64,000 bases of DNA from Macrotis lagotis (GCF_037893015.1 NC_133661.1:187063203-187127202); one strand, 5' to 3'; positions 21,028 to 32,833 are shown, numbered from the stretch's first letter. Made by a program: numbers and translations. Notes: generated by a model from the sequence alone, not told the origin.

Positions 21028-21056
21028 AAGAAATTACTTTCTTAGTGACCTTTTGT

Positions 21057-21250
21057 ATTTCCTATTCCTGAGCAAAGGGAAGCTGATAACTTTGTGAGAA
21101 GGAAAGATACGGGAAGTTTCAGCTACAAGTCAGATGCAAAAGTTCTATGATCCTTAGGATGCAATGACAAAGCAGATGATATATCTCTTCCTTAATGTCA
21201 AATGCCAGAGCAGGAGCCAATTATGTGATGACTTTCAACTCTATAGTCTG
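21057..21250. repeat. Unnamed repeat, also near 41.8 kb
   Basis: 'gcaatgacaaagcagatgat' and the flanking ~100 bp align at about 70% to 41,770-41,880 ('agcaacaaagcagatggcaa'). The family is unknown to me. Confidence 0.4.
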
Positions 21251-21359
21251 GGGTTCAGAGATATAATATAAAAACATTACGCCAAAGAAACAGAATATTT
21301 GGGACCTCAGAAGTTCATACTCTTTTTCTTTCAACCTTTTTGTTTTAATATTTCTTCTG

Positions 21360-21935
21360 ATCTCCAATCTCAAATCTCCAACTACTTTTCAGGGTTCATG
21401 AAATGGATGTCCAGTAGACATCTTAAACTCAATATTTCCAAAACCAGATCATATTATATTTCCCTCTAAACCATCCTTCTTCACTTTCCCTATTATTGAA
21501 GAAGGCAATTCCATCTCCCAGTCCCTTAATCTTGTAACTCCAGAGTCATCCTGGATTCCTCACTATCTCTCATTCCCCATATTTAAGATGTTACCAAGGC
21601 CAGTAGGTTCAATTTCATAATATTTCTTGGATACATCACCTTCTTTTCTCTACCACCACTCAAATGTAGGCCCCCATCACTTCACAACTGAAATATTGCA
21701 ATAGCCTGCTGGTAGGACTGCCTGTCTCTAGTCTCTCCCCACTCCAATTCATCTTCCAATCACTAAAAATTATTTTCCTAAAACATAGGTCTGTTCATGT
21801 CATCTTTCCCTATTCAATGAAACCAAGTGACTCCCTATGGCCACAGAATCAAATATAAAATGCTTAGTTTGGCATTCAAAATCCTTCATGATTTAGTCTC
21901 CTACTTTTTCAATCTTCTTATGCCTTACTCCCTTG
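21360..21935 (+). mobile_element. L2 LINE, ORF2 C-terminal part
   Basis: One frame gives 'VILDSSLSLIPHI', a hallmark of the L2/CR1 reverse-transcriptase C-terminal region, and the downstream order is typical of L2. It is broken by stops. It continues beyond a SINE into the L2 3' end at 22,246-22,650. Confidence 0.75.
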
Positions 21936-21940
21936 TCCAT

Positions 21941-22245
21941 GGGGTAATTAAATGTTGAAGTGAGTAGAGCACTAGCCCTGAAGTCAGGAGTACCTGTGTT
22001 CAAATTTCTCCTTAGACACTTGATGTGCTAGTTATGTGATCTTGGGCAAGTCACTTAACTCTGCCTCACATCCAAGGCCATCTCAAATCATCCTGATTCC
22101 TATTTGACCACTGGTTTACGTGGATCTGGAGGGGAAAGTGAGGTTGGTGACTTAGCACAACACCTCTCACTCAAATCCAATTCATGTGCTTGTCATGGTC
22201 TTCTTTGAAAAAAAAACAAAGAACAAACAATATCATCATTATCAT
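21941..22245 (+). mobile_element. Long SINE with RTE-type tail
   Basis: Same layout as 6.7 kb: tRNA-like head, 'ccatctcaaatcatcctgat', 'gtgaggttggtgacttagca', and 'gtcatggtcttctttgaaaa'. It interrupts the L2 copy, so it is younger than it. Confidence 0.75.
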
Positions 22246-22650
22246 CACCTACTTATACTCTTCTATCCAGGGACCTGGTCTCCTGACTGTACCAAAAACA
22301 AGATGTTCCATCTTGTGGCACTAGATATTCCCTCTGATTGTTCCCTGTGTCTGAATGCTCTCTTTCCTCCACTTTGATTGCTGACTTCCCTGACTTCCTT
22401 TAATTCCCATCTAAACTTTCATCTTCTACCGATATCCTTCCCCAACCTCTCTCAGTTTCAGTGTCATTCCCTTGATTATCATTTCCCATTTATTTTGTAT
22501 ATAATTTACTTTGTATATATTTATTAGCACATTGTCTTCTCCTTGAGGGCAGGGACAGTCTTTCGCCTCTTTTTTTGTATTCTCCCAGTCTTTAGCATAG
22601 TGTCTGGAATATAGTAGAAACTTAATAAATACTTACTGATTGATTATACT
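22246..22650 (+). mobile_element. L2 LINE 3' end
   Basis: 'ctccttgagggcagggacag', then 'tagcatagtgtctggaatat' and 'cttaataaatacttactgat', the classic L2 3' terminus. Confidence 0.85.
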
Positions 22651-22762
22651 CTTTACAGAATCAAATCCAAATTCTTTAGTCATTCAAGGCCATCCATGTT
22701 TTAGTCCCACTTTTTCATTTAGCATTATCTCTACTGTAGCATGAGTCTTTCATTCTTTAAAG

Positions 22763-22826
22763 GTAGATAGGTAGATAGCTAGCTAGCTAGCTAGCTAGCT
22801 AGATAGATAGACAGACAGACAGACCA
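22763..22826. repeat. Compound tetranucleotide microsatellite
   Basis: Successive runs of (TAGG/TAGA), (GCTA)n, (GATA)n and (GACA)n. (GCTA)n is self-complementary in part (agct repeats). Confidence 0.95.
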
Positions 22827-22829
22827 GAA

Positions 22830-23400
22830 TGAACTACAGCTATGACTGGAAAAGGGGAAATTATTTTTAAATTTTAATATTTTTATTCTGAAAATAAATA
22901 CTAAAAAAAGGGAGCCAGGCTATATATGTAATAGAACATAAAATAATTTATTCTATGAAACTATGAATCTTCATTGCATACTATTTACTTATTAAGAAAT
23001 TTATTACATATCTTCATGTTATTTTTAAACTGTCCTGCTTGAGTAAACACCATTGACATTCAAACAAAGAAAAAAACAAACAAAACAAAAAAAACAAATT
23101 ACAAAATCTAAATGAACACTATGATCTTTTTTAAAAAAATTCCCTTATGTTTTTCCTTTCTATACCATTTTTTTCCTTTCATTCTCCTTAGTCCTTTTTC
23201 CTCATACAGAAAATGACTAATATATAAGCATGCTAAACACAAATGTACATGTACAGTGTTCTCAAGACTGTTCACCACAGAGGGGAGTGGGGTGGGAAGG
23301 GAGGGTGGAAGAAGCTTGTGTAACCTATAAATATGTATGTGGATGAATTATGAAAAACTGTCATAACAACTAATTGGTAAAATAAAATAATAAAAAGGAA
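22830..23400. mobile_element. L1 3'-end fragments
   Basis: The left part (to ~23,030) resembles the antisense fragment at 16.4 kb. The right part is sense: 'gtggggtgggaagggagggt' then 'taattggtaaaataaaataa', a marsupial L1-type 3' terminus. Confidence 0.5.
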
Positions 23401-23685
23401 GCTAAAAACTCAAACTTTTTTTAAAAATAATTATAGTGTTTATTATAGTTTTTTGGTGATTATTTTTAAGAACAAGCAGTATAAAATGGAAATTCATAAT
23501 TTCTTATAGAATTCCCTTTTTCCTTTTTTGGTTCTGTGTATGGAAATGTTCCTTTCCTTACTCAGATTTTTTTCTTTTTTTTTTTTAATTTAATATTTAT
23601 TTTGGGGGCAGCTAGGTGGCGTAGAATATTTCACGAAAGAGTAGACTTTTTGATCCACAATTCCATAAATAATTGTGAAAAACAA

Positions 23686-23848
23686 GGAGCGGCTAGGTGG
23701 CATAGTGGATAAAGCACTGGCCCTGGAGTCAGGAGTACCTGGGTTCAAATCTGGTCCCAGACACTTAATAATTACCTAGCTGTGTGGCCTTGGGCAAGCC
23801 ACTTAACCCCATTTGCCTTGCAAAAAAAAAAACAACCTAAAAAAAAAT
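23686..23848 (+). mobile_element. Marsupial short SINE
   Basis: Full-length, 'ggagcggctaggtggcatag' to 'gccttgcaaaaaaaaaaac'. A short 5' piece of another copy ('cagctaggtggcgtag') lies just upstream at 23,606-23,625. Confidence 0.9.
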
Positions 23849-24024
23849 TTAGTGTTTATTCTCATTTTGTACAATTTTTTTATACATTAATAAAATATTC
23901 TTGTTTAAGAGTAAACAAAATACCCCCTCCCCCCCAAAAATATAGACTCACTTGAATGATAAAGTAAAGGGGAGAGGAAAAAAATTAAAATTAAAATTAA
24001 AAAAATAATAGTAATAATTGTAGG

Positions 24025-24155
24025 TATGGCCAGGTGGCACAGTAGATGGAGCACCCAAGCCCATATCCGGCCCCATACACCAAACAATCACCAAGCTGTG
24101 TGACATGCAAGCCACCCAAACCCCACTGCCCTGCATAAACCACAAAAAAAGAAAA
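24025..24155 (+). mobile_element. C-rich variant SINE
   Basis: A short-SINE relative with many T-to-C changes ('ccaggtggcacagtagatgg', 'gcaagccacccaaaccccac'). Confidence 0.7.
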
Positions 24156-24195
24156 AAAAAAGACCTAAAATAAAATAAAATAGTAATAATAGTAG

Positions 24196-24350
24196 GGGCG
24201 GCTGGGTGGCAGACATAGCAGTGGTCCTTGAGCCAGGAGCACCCAGGTCCGAATCTGGCCTCAGACACCCAACGATCACCCTGCTATGTGGCCACAGGCA
24301 GGCCACCCAGCCCCATTTGCCCTGCACCACCCCCAAAATAATAATAATAA
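24196..24350 (+). mobile_element. C-rich variant SINE
   Basis: 'ggggcggctgggtggcagac' to 'ccccatttgccctgcaccac' with an (AAT)n tail. It shares the C-rich substitutions of its neighbours. Confidence 0.75.
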
Positions 24351-24545
24351 AAAATGTGCTTCAGTCTTTATTCCAACACCAACAACTCTGTCATGGGCGA
24401 ATCACATTCTTTATGATAAGTCCATCACAAAAGGTACTTCCATATTTTTCCACTGTTACCATTGCTGATTGCAACTCCCTCCTTTCATATTTCTCCACTA
24501 CCATGTACTATATTTTCTCTCTCCTTTCACTCTGACTCTGCTGTA

Positions 24546-24690
24546 GGGTAGCTGAGTGGCAGCAGACAGATCCCTGGCCCTGGGGCCAAGAGGCCCCGAG
24601 CCCCCATACCACCCCTTAGGCCCAGCATCTACCTGGCCCTATGGTCCTGGACAGGCCATCCAATCCCAGCCCCTTGCAAAAAGTAAAAAA
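24546..24690 (+). mobile_element. C-rich variant SINE
   Basis: 'gggtagctgagtggcagcag', 'ccatccaatcccagcccctt', then 'gcaaaaagtaaaaaag'. It lies in the 3' UTR of the HAL1-like element. Confidence 0.7.
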
Positions 24691-25737
24691 GAAAATGTTA
24701 TATCTGACCACTCTCCCCCATAATCCACCTTCTCCTCTATCACTCACATCCCCTCCTTCCTCTGTCCCCCTTCTCTCCTTCTTACTCCAGATGTCTATAC
24801 ACCATTGAGTATATATGCTGTTTCCTCTTCTAGCCATCTCTGATGAGAGTAAAGATTTCCTCATTTCCCCTTGCCTTTCCCCCTTCCATATCATTGCAAT
24901 AGCTCATTGTAATAAAGAAAAATCATATTATATGAAATATCTTAGCCTATTCCCCCTCTCCTTTTTCTTTCTCCCATTACATTTCCCTTTTTTTTCTATT
25001 GACTCCATTTTTACACCATATTTTATCTTCAAATCCAGCTTTTTCCTGTGCTTCATCTATAAAAGCTCCTTCTACCTGTTCTATTAACTGAAAAGGTTCA
25101 TATGAGTATTGTCAGTGTCATTTTTCTATACTGGAATACATGCAGTTCATCATCATTAAGTCCCTCATATTTTCCCCTTCTCTTCCAGTCTCTATGCTTC
25201 ACCTGAGTCCTGTATTTGAAGATCAAACCTTCTATTCAGCTCTGGCCATTCCAACAGGAACATTTGAAATTCCCCTGGTTCATTGAAAGTCCATCTTTTT
25301 CCCTGGAAGAGGACATTCAGTTTTGCTGGGTAGTTGATTTTTGGTTGCATTCCAAGCCTTTTGCCTTCCGATATATTATATTCCAAGCCCTATGAGCTTT
25401 TAATGTAGTTGCTGCTAAGTCCTGTGAGATGCTGATTGCAGCTCCAAGGTATTTGAATTGTGTCCTTCTGGCTGCTTGTAATATTTTCTCTTTGACTTGG
25501 GAGTTTTGGAACTTGGCTATAATATTCCTAGAGGTTGGTTTTTTGTGCTCTCTTTCTTGGGGGGAATCTGTGAATTCTCATCATTTCTATTTTGCCCTCT
25601 GCTTCTAGGATATCAGGGCAATTTTCCTGTAGTGATTCTTTGAAAATGATGCCAAGGCTCTTTTCCTGATCATGAACTTTCAGATATTCCAATAATTTTT
25701 AAATTATCTTTCCTAAATCTGTTTTCCATATCAGTTT

Positions 25738-25886
25738 TTTTTAGGTTTTTGCAAGGCAGATGGGGTTAAATGGCTTGCCCAAGGCCACACAGCTAGGTAA
25801 TTATTAAGTGTCTGAGACTGGATTTGAACCCAGGTACTCCTGACTCTAGGGCTGGTGCTTTATCCACTGTGCCACCTAGCTGCCCT
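25738..25886 (-). mobile_element. Marsupial short SINE, antisense
   Basis: Full-length with a T-run at left. It is flanked by atcagttttttt / tcagttgtttttt, so it inserted into ORF1 of the HAL1-like element. Confidence 0.9.
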
Positions 25887-25889
25887 CAG

Positions 25890-26589
25890 TTGTTTTTTCA
25901 ATGAGATGCTTCACATTTTCTTCTAATTTTTCATTCTTTTGGTTTTCAAGTATTGATCCTGATTTCTTGTAAATTCAGCAGTCTCCCTGAGTTCTATTCT
26001 TTGTCTGAAGGATTTGTTTTCCTCAGAGAGCTTTCTTATCTCTTTTTCCATCTGGCCCATTCTGCTTTTTAAAGCATTCTTCTCCTCAATAACTTTTTGA
26101 ACTGTTTTATCCATTTGACCTAAGCTGGTTTTTAGCATGCTAATTTTTTTTAGCAAGGCAAACGGGGTTAAGTGGCTTGCCCAAGGCCACATGGCTGGGT
26201 AATTATTAAGTGTCTGAGACCGGATTTGAACCCAGGTACTCCTGACTCCAGGGCTGGTGCTTTATCCACTATGCCACCTAGCCACCCCATAGCATGCTAT
26301 TTTCTTCAGCATTTTTTTGGATTTCCCTGAATAGGCTGCTGACTTCATTTTCATGTTTTTCCTGCATCTCTCTCATTTCTTTTCCTAGTTTTTCTTCTAA
26401 ATCCCTCATTTGATTTTCAAAGTCTTTTTTGAGCTCTGTCATAGCCTGATTCCAATATCTGTTTTTCTTGGAGTCTTTAGATGCAGGACCTTGTGCTTCC
26501 TTATCTTCAGACTGAGTGTTTTGATCCTTCTTGGGCTCACAGGCAAAATATTTCTCAATGGTGTTCCTCTTTTTTCTCTGCTTACTCAT
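25890..26589 (-). pseudogene. L1-type ORF1 N-terminal coding remnant
   Basis: Starts 'MSKQRKKRNTIEKYF' at 26,589. A Lys/Glu-rich coiled coil follows ('LEEKLGKEMREMQEKHENEV') and resumes beyond the SINE ('MEKEIRKLSEENKSF'). It aligns residue for residue with the copy at 48,082-47,429. Truncated by insertions, so not functional. Confidence 0.8.
26147..26287 (-). mobile_element. Marsupial short SINE, antisense
   Basis: Flanked by agcatgctaatt / agcatgctattt target-site duplications. It interrupts the ORF1 coiled coil. Confidence 0.9.
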
Positions 26590-27384
26590 TTTCCCAGCCT
26601 TAGCCTGCTTTGGGAGTGCTTCCTGAGCTTTTGGGACACTCCCATAAGGATCTCAGTGTAAGAGGATCTGTCCTCCCTCCTGGTCTGTGAATGACTATAT
26701 GCACCCCCCCTCTGCCATGGGGCTGAGGTGGGGGTGGGCCCTACTGTTCTATGGGGGGGGGGGGCCTAGACTGTTATCAGGATCTGAATGTGGCCAGAGC
26801 CCCAGCATCCTGTTCCAGGGGCAGAGCTCTGCAGTCTCTCTCTTCACTCCCCTCCCTAGGATCAATGGGCTCATGCCCTGGAGGCTCCTGCTTACCAGCT
26901 CCGCCTGCTTCTGTTTTCTGGATCTGGACTGCCTTGGCCAGGCTGTTTGCTGTGTGCCCTGAAGGATGGGCTTCTGGCAGAGGTCCCCTGCTGCTCCCCC
27001 AATTTGTCCCTGGTGTTCCCCAGGGCGTAGGTCAGGGAACTCCCCCACTGCTATGAGCCGTGGCTCCCCCTGTCCTAGGACTGCCTGCGGGAGGCTGAAG
27101 TTCTTTCCTTCTGGTGGGCCACCCCTCTGGCTGGCCACCCCTCAACCCCAGGGTGCAGAGCCTTTCTGCTCTTTCCCAGGTTACCTTGAGTAGGAGAACT
27201 GCCTCACTGGGTCCCTCTGTAGGGTCTGTCTCTCGAAAATTTAGTTAGAGTCCTTAGTTTAGAAGTTTTATGAGAGAGCGCCTAAGACAGGATCCTCTCT
27301 TGTCACCATCTTGGCTCTGCCCTCCCCAAATTCAAACTCTTTCAAGAAATAAATGTTAAAATTAAAAAAAACCTTCTGATTGGG

Positions 27385-28826
27385 CTTTCTTCTGAATTTA
27401 CTTTTTTTTTTAAGATCTTTTCTGTTTTTATTTATTTTATGTAAAGTAAATTTAATTGAAAGAAACACGATGATAAAGACAAACTACAAAAGCATTAGGT
27501 AAAATATCTAACAGTTATCACTTTGAACACCGAAGAGGTAAAATAACCACTTACATACTTTCCTCAACATTTCCAAAAGATATGATATGTGATCTGTCTT
27601 TGTACAAAAAAAAGTACTATCATCACACATCTAATTCAATGTAAAACTAACATCCAGAAGCAAGTTGACGTGTTTTGCAGCACATCACATAGTATTTTCT
27701 ATAAGTTGCTATAGCAGCAGTATTTAGTGAATAAGCTGCATAGAAATAAGCTTTTGGATATATGTTAAACATTCATTAAAAATAAAAATCATCAAATGCT
27801 TGTTAACAAATTTTATTTGAACCCTTTACTATTAGTTTTCAAAGAGAAATAAGCTATTTATGCTTTCTACGTTCAAAAATCAAAATTTAGCTAATCATTG
27901 AAAGCAGATAATATCCAGTGTTTAGTCTAGACTTCATAGCAAAAAGCTATTCCAGTAACTGTTTTGTTCGGCATGTATTTTCATTGCTGTTCATTTTATT
28001 AAGAAGCAACTTCAAACCTGGCAAACTAAAAAAACCTAAGGTTACATTCACTAAATGGGGTATGACAATAAGACATGCTTTTTCTTTAAATCAATGCTAT
28101 TTTTTGAAAAATACAACACTCATTTAAATGATTTGTTTTTAAGATTTTTCTATTGTTCAAAGAAAAGGATGAATTATGTTTCACATTTTATAAAATGTAT
28201 TTTGGTAAAAATGTTAAAATATTAAAAAATATTATATGATCTTCAGAACTCACTTTTAGCAAAACAGAAACTTGATATGTTTTGTGAACTTACATAGCAG
28301 TGCATTACAGTTAAGCATCATAGGACACTGACCAAAGTCTCTTAATTGATTCTGTCTGATATTCCTGTAATGCATTTGCATCTTCATTAGCAAAAGTCTG
28401 TGAATACTCACCATAGCTTACTATAAATACCAAGAGCATCATTTAACATTATTAGTCAAAAGATTAGTGTTATTTTTATCTAGTTCACAGCATTGCAACT
28501 GATTTGGCTAATCTTCATTCAAATAATTACCTAATCTACAAAGCTACACATATTCTCTTAGATAGAAGGAAGAAGAATATTTGAGAACAGAGTCAGGGAA
28601 AGATAAACAAAGCTTCAGTTCTGAACTCTTCAGGAGAATTACTCCCAAAGTACTATATACTTGATAAAAAAATATGCATTTAGTTCTAGAATCAGTATCT
28701 GCTTTCTCATAAAATTGAAGTTTGGGTCAAGGTCACTATCGTGAAAGAATTCAACTAATGAAGAAATATCTTTGTGTTATTTTTAAAATTGTCCTTCTTA
28801 CCTTTGCTTTCTTTTGAATTTACTTT
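27385..28826 (-). pseudogene. Probable 3'-UTR retrocopy of an unidentified gene
   Basis: Bounded by near-identical direct repeats, ctttcttctgaatttactt (27,385) and ctttcttttgaatttactt (28,807). Next to the left repeat is a T-run, i.e. a poly(A) tail on the minus strand, preceded by 'aaataaataaaaacagaaaa' with a polyadenylation signal at the right distance. The ~1.4-kb body is AT-rich with no ORF and is not seen elsewhere in the window, so it looks like reverse-transcribed mRNA 3' UTR. The parent gene is not recognised. Confidence 0.65.
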
Positions 28827-30030
28827 CGTTCTGCTCTGTGCATTTAAAAATACAAAACAGACCTTTTTTTCCCTTCTAATAAGGCTAACCTCATCATCCT
28901 TAACATATGCCACATTTATTCCTTCTTTCCCTTACTTAAGCTATTTATCCCAACCCCTTTCATATACCTCCTTCCTATCCAAATCCTGATATCCTTCAAA
29001 GATTATCTGGATGGTTTCCCCTATATGTCAGTGCTTGTGCTCCTTTCTGTTGTACATGTCTTTGAAGAACTCTCATGCATTGGACTATAATGCAAAGTGT
29101 CTGAGGTCTTTGGCACAGGAAATATCAAAAGGTTTGAGTGATGATGATTGATAAGTAATAGTTCTATCCTTCTAAGACCTTTATTCTCATGGAGGCAACA
29201 GAGGGCAAGACTACAGCATTTAGAGATCAAACAAGCTTAATCTTCCCTTCCATGAACTTCTAGAGTATTTAGATTCTGCATATCATTAAGCATTTGATTA
29301 CATACAATCTTATATAGTTCACAGTTTAAAGTGTTTTTTCTCTCAATGTCTTTTTTGAATCTAAAGACTATATTTTCTATTGAAAGTCAGGATATTATAA
29401 GGTTAGTTTTATGAAATTGCCTGAAGAATAATCATCTTTCATTATAAGTATAGCTCTTGTAAATTTTGTGAATCTTTATCCCAATTCTGATTCACATTGA
29501 TGAGTTGGTTCACCCCAAAAAAGTTTCTATCTGTCCCTTAGAGTTCTATGGATACTCATGAGGGATTACCAGGTAATTTACTAATTTTATCATCTTAAGT
29601 TTCCATTTTAGTGTGTTTTCCCCAATATCAATTACCAGTTCAAATTCATATCTCCTTTAGATCCTTGATACCTTACAGGGACTAGTACCCCAGTATTACC
29701 CAACCAGTTAATAGCAATTAGTTTTTACAAATAGATGTTTACTGAGAAGACATAGCAAAACAAAAATCTAAATATTTCTTTCAACACTTATCCCTATGCC
29801 ACTTTGTCCCTTGGGAAGGGTGGACTCAAAACTTAGGGCGATTACAACAAAGTATTTGTCCATCAACTTAACTTCTAAAGGTGACATGGTTTGTAATATA
29901 TTAAGTTTAATGTGTCAGATATTGAAGTAGAAATAGTCTATATAGAACTGGGCATGTGGAACTGGAGTAGAAGAGAGGAGAAAGATGGAGTTTCAGAGGC
30001 CATTAAGTTCAATCAGAAAATGAATGCTCT
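28827..30030. other. Intergenic, nothing confidently recognised
   Basis: AT-rich sequence with short frames only. 28,880-29,020 weakly resembles L2. Confidence 0.35.
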
Positions 30031-30031
30031 T

Positions 30032-30185
30032 TTTTGGTTTTAGGTTTTTGCAAGGCAAATGGGGTTCAGTGGCTTGCCCAAGGCCACACAGCTAGGCAAT
30101 TATTACATGTCTGAGACCAGATTTGAACCCAGGTACTCCTGACTCCAGGGCTGGTGCTTTATCCACTACACCACCTAGCCACCCC
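30032..30185 (-). mobile_element. Marsupial short SINE, antisense
   Basis: Flanked by aaaatgaatgct / aaaatgaatgtt. Full-length. Confidence 0.9.
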
Positions 30186-30614
30186 TAGAAAAATGAATGT
30201 TTTATAGTTGATCATCTAGTCTTTGATTAAGGACCTTCAATGAAGGGAACTTACTTTATCTCCATGCAGCCTATTCCACATTTGCTTAGTTTTAAATGTA
30301 AGAAAGTTTTACCCACCATCAAGTCTAAACTTGCCTCTTTATGACTTCTCCCACAAATCAGATATTGACTGGGGAATAACTTATAGGGAGCTATAGGATT
30401 GAATTGACTAGAGAAAAGGTTACAACATAAATAGAAGTTTCTAAGCTATAGGTTCCAAGGATGAACCTGCATAATAGCTTGAAATTGGATAGTTGTTTCC
30501 CAGAAGATCCAGTCTGCAAAATGTGAGTTAGGGGTTAGTTAACCTGGAGCCTTACACTGACCTTAAGATTCTTTTGGGGCTCCTAATAATGTTTGCCTTT
30601 CATTATTTTTTTGA

Positions 30615-31375
30615 ACTTAATATTTTATTTTTTAAAGTTATTTATTTATTTAGAATTTTATTATTTCCCCCCATCTCACTTCCCTCCCCCTCCCCCCACA
30701 GAAGACTTTCTGTTAGTCTTTACATTGTTTCCATGGTATACATTGATCTAATTTGAATGTGATGAGGGAGAAATCATATCCTTAAGAATAAAAATAAAGT
30801 ATAAGAAACAGCAAAATTACATAATAAGATAATTTTTTTTAAAAAAATTAAAGGTAATGGTCTTTGGTCTTTGTTCAAACTCCACAATTCTTTCTCTGGA
30901 TACAGATGGTATTCTCCATCACAGATACCCCCCAAATTGTGCCTGATTGTTGCACTGATAGAATGAGCGAGTCCATCAAGGTTGATCATCACCCCCCACC
31001 CGCCCCACATTGCTGTTAGGGTATACAGTGTTTTTCTGGTTCTGCTCATCTCACTCAACATCAGTTCATGCAAATCCCTCCAGGCTTCTCTGAATTCCCA
31101 TCCCTCCTGGTTTCGAATAGAACAATAATGTTCCATGACATACATATACCACAGTTTGCTAAGTCATTCCCCAACTGAAGGACATTTTACTTGATTTCCA
31201 ATTCTTTGCCACCACAAACAGGGCTGTTATGAATATTTTTGTACAAGTGATGTTTTTACCCTTTTTCATCATCTCTTCAGGGTATAAGCCCAGTAGTGGT
31301 ATTGCTGGATTGAAGGGTATGCACACTTTTGTTGCCCTTTGGGTATAGAGAACTGTTTTTATTACAGAATAATTT
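30615..31375 (-). mobile_element. L1 ORF2 C-terminus and 3' UTR
   Basis: Minus-strand frames 'IPFNPAIPLLGLYPEEMMKK' and 'FITALFVVAKNWKSSKMS', then 'MYVMEHYCSIRNQEGWEFRE', are the conserved C-terminal end of L1 ORF2. The 3' end, with a pyrimidine-rich complement, lies at the left near 30,615. Frame-shifted between the two frames. Confidence 0.85.
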
Positions 31376-32390
31376 TGCTCCAAGTGATTTCCATTGATTT
31401 TTCTTCAAGGGTTGCAATGAGTATAATGTAAATATCCCTGTACTTGGAGTCAAAAGGTCTGTGTCACTTGTTACTTTCTCTCATTACCCTTCTCTCAACC
31501 TTAGCATCTCGTTTGTAAAACATAGGTAGGTTTCCTTCCTACAAGAAAAGTGCTTATAGGCCACATATAGCAATTAAAATGAATATGAGGGATGAGGAAC
31601 CTTTTTTTTTTTAATTTATGGATCTTGGTACAATGGGGAGGGGGTGGGAATCAACTGAAGTTCACATTCACAAAAAAAAGCTCCTAAAAGAGGAAATGTG
31701 TTGAAAGCTAATACTCATCTTAATTAGACTCCATTTTCCATTAGGTCCAAACTTCCAAGAGTTTAAAATAATGATAAGGGGCTGAGACTTTGAATTCCTG
31801 CAAGGGTGCTGTACAAGCAGTAGGGTTATATTATGATAAGATAGCAGAAGAGAGAAGTAAAAATAAGATCATTCACTGGGTGGGGAAAAGGCACAAAGGA
31901 AAGTAAGAAGGAACAAATGAGTAGTATAACAAGGGGTATCAAGACATGGAGCTGACAAGCAGCAGAGCCAAGACCAGAGTAGAAGAGTAGGTTTTCTGAC
32001 TGTCAGTCAAAAAACATTTATTGAACTGTAGTTATAAGAAGTGAGGTAACTTAGATATAGTATTTTCCCTTGCTTATAGACAAAAAGCAAATGAATAAAA
32101 AGAAGTTTCCTCACAGAAGTCTGCTGGGGAAGTAAAAAAAAAAGGAATATATTTATTTGGGGAATGATGGCTGAGCATGTATCTAATTATTTTTTTAAAT
32201 TTCCTTTTCTCTTCCAGTTAAATGACTTTACCACTCTTTGCCTAGTTTATTAATATGATAATAAATGAGATTTTATATCTAACAACTTTAGAGGTCACCT
32301 GTTTTTACAGGAGTGGGGATCTGAGTCATGCTCAAATTATGACAGAGAAGGGATTGTAGATGAAACCATGAATCTCTATTATATATAACT
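31376..32390. other. Intergenic, nothing recognised
   Basis: No exon-like segment. Low-complexity T-run at 31,601-31,615. Confidence 0.35.
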
Positions 32391-32394
32391 TGCT

Positions 32395-32830
32395 TTATGA
32401 AACTATATATAGGGCATATTCAGCAAGTAATTTCAAAGCTGTCCTGTTTATTTGGATTTCCCTCCCATTTATCTTCTGTTCTTTTCCGCACATTTTAAAA
32501 AAATGCTTCAATAACCTCTTTCTTTTTTTGGCATCACAATTGTTAGTTTTATTCTCCTTTCCAAATCATCATTCTCATTAAAAAAGGAAATATAGCAAAT
32601 CTAAGTGAAGTAAAATAAATTCCTGCCTCATCCATGTTGAATCCAAATTTGCTGTGCCTTTAGTATATCACCCACTGTCAGAAAGTGAGTCAGCTGCTTC
32701 ATTATGGGTTCTCTGGAGCAAGTATTGATCAGCATTCCTAAGTCTTTCAAAGTTGTTTTTATTTGCAATTTTATAATGACTGCATAAATCATTTCCCTTG
32801 CTATGGGAGAGTTGGTTGTTAAAGGTTTAC
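32395..32830 (-). mobile_element. Diverged L1 3' region, antisense
   Basis: Shares wording with 37,385-37,930 ('gttctctggagcaagtatt' versus 'gtcctctggaaacatgttta'). It continues on the far side of the LTR at 33,440-33,600, so the LTR inserted into it. Confidence 0.5.
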
Positions 32831-32833
32831 CAG

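Larger units (their letters stand above)
19476..21056 (-). mobile_element. HAL1-like element, 5'-truncated, with two SINEs inserted
   Basis: On the minus strand, an ORF1-like C-terminal domain (20,506-20,141; 'VWNMIFWKVKKLGLQPRINY', 'GKRWIFNEIKDFQTF') is followed directly by ~650 bp of pyrimidine-rich (plus-strand) 3' UTR ending near 19,476. No reverse transcriptase ORF2 lies between. ORF1 coding resumes to the right of the SINEs and stops near 21,056. Confidence 0.7.
23850..27330 (-). mobile_element. HAL1-like element with five SINE insertions
   Basis: Minus-strand order: a GC-rich 5' UTR from 27,330 ('gcagagccaagatggtgaca'), ORF1 starting at 26,589 ('MSKQRKKRNTIEKYF', coiled-coil Glu/Lys-rich), an ORF1 C-terminal domain ending near 25,200, then ~1.3 kb of 3' UTR ending near 23,850 with an AATAAA-like terminus. 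There is no ORF2. ORF1 is a nucleic-acid-binding chaperone in L1. Here it is broken by SINEs and stops. Confidence 0.75.

Noticed and set aside
22763..22826. Short tandem units considered as a CRISPR-like array
   Set aside because: Units are 4 bp with no spacers; a plain compound microsatellite in a vertebrate genome.
26749..27138. Long overlapping frames on both strands near 27 kb
   Set aside because: GC-rich 5' UTR of a HAL1/L1 element; stops are rare because of composition. The related copy at 63.5-64.0 kb shows the same artefact.
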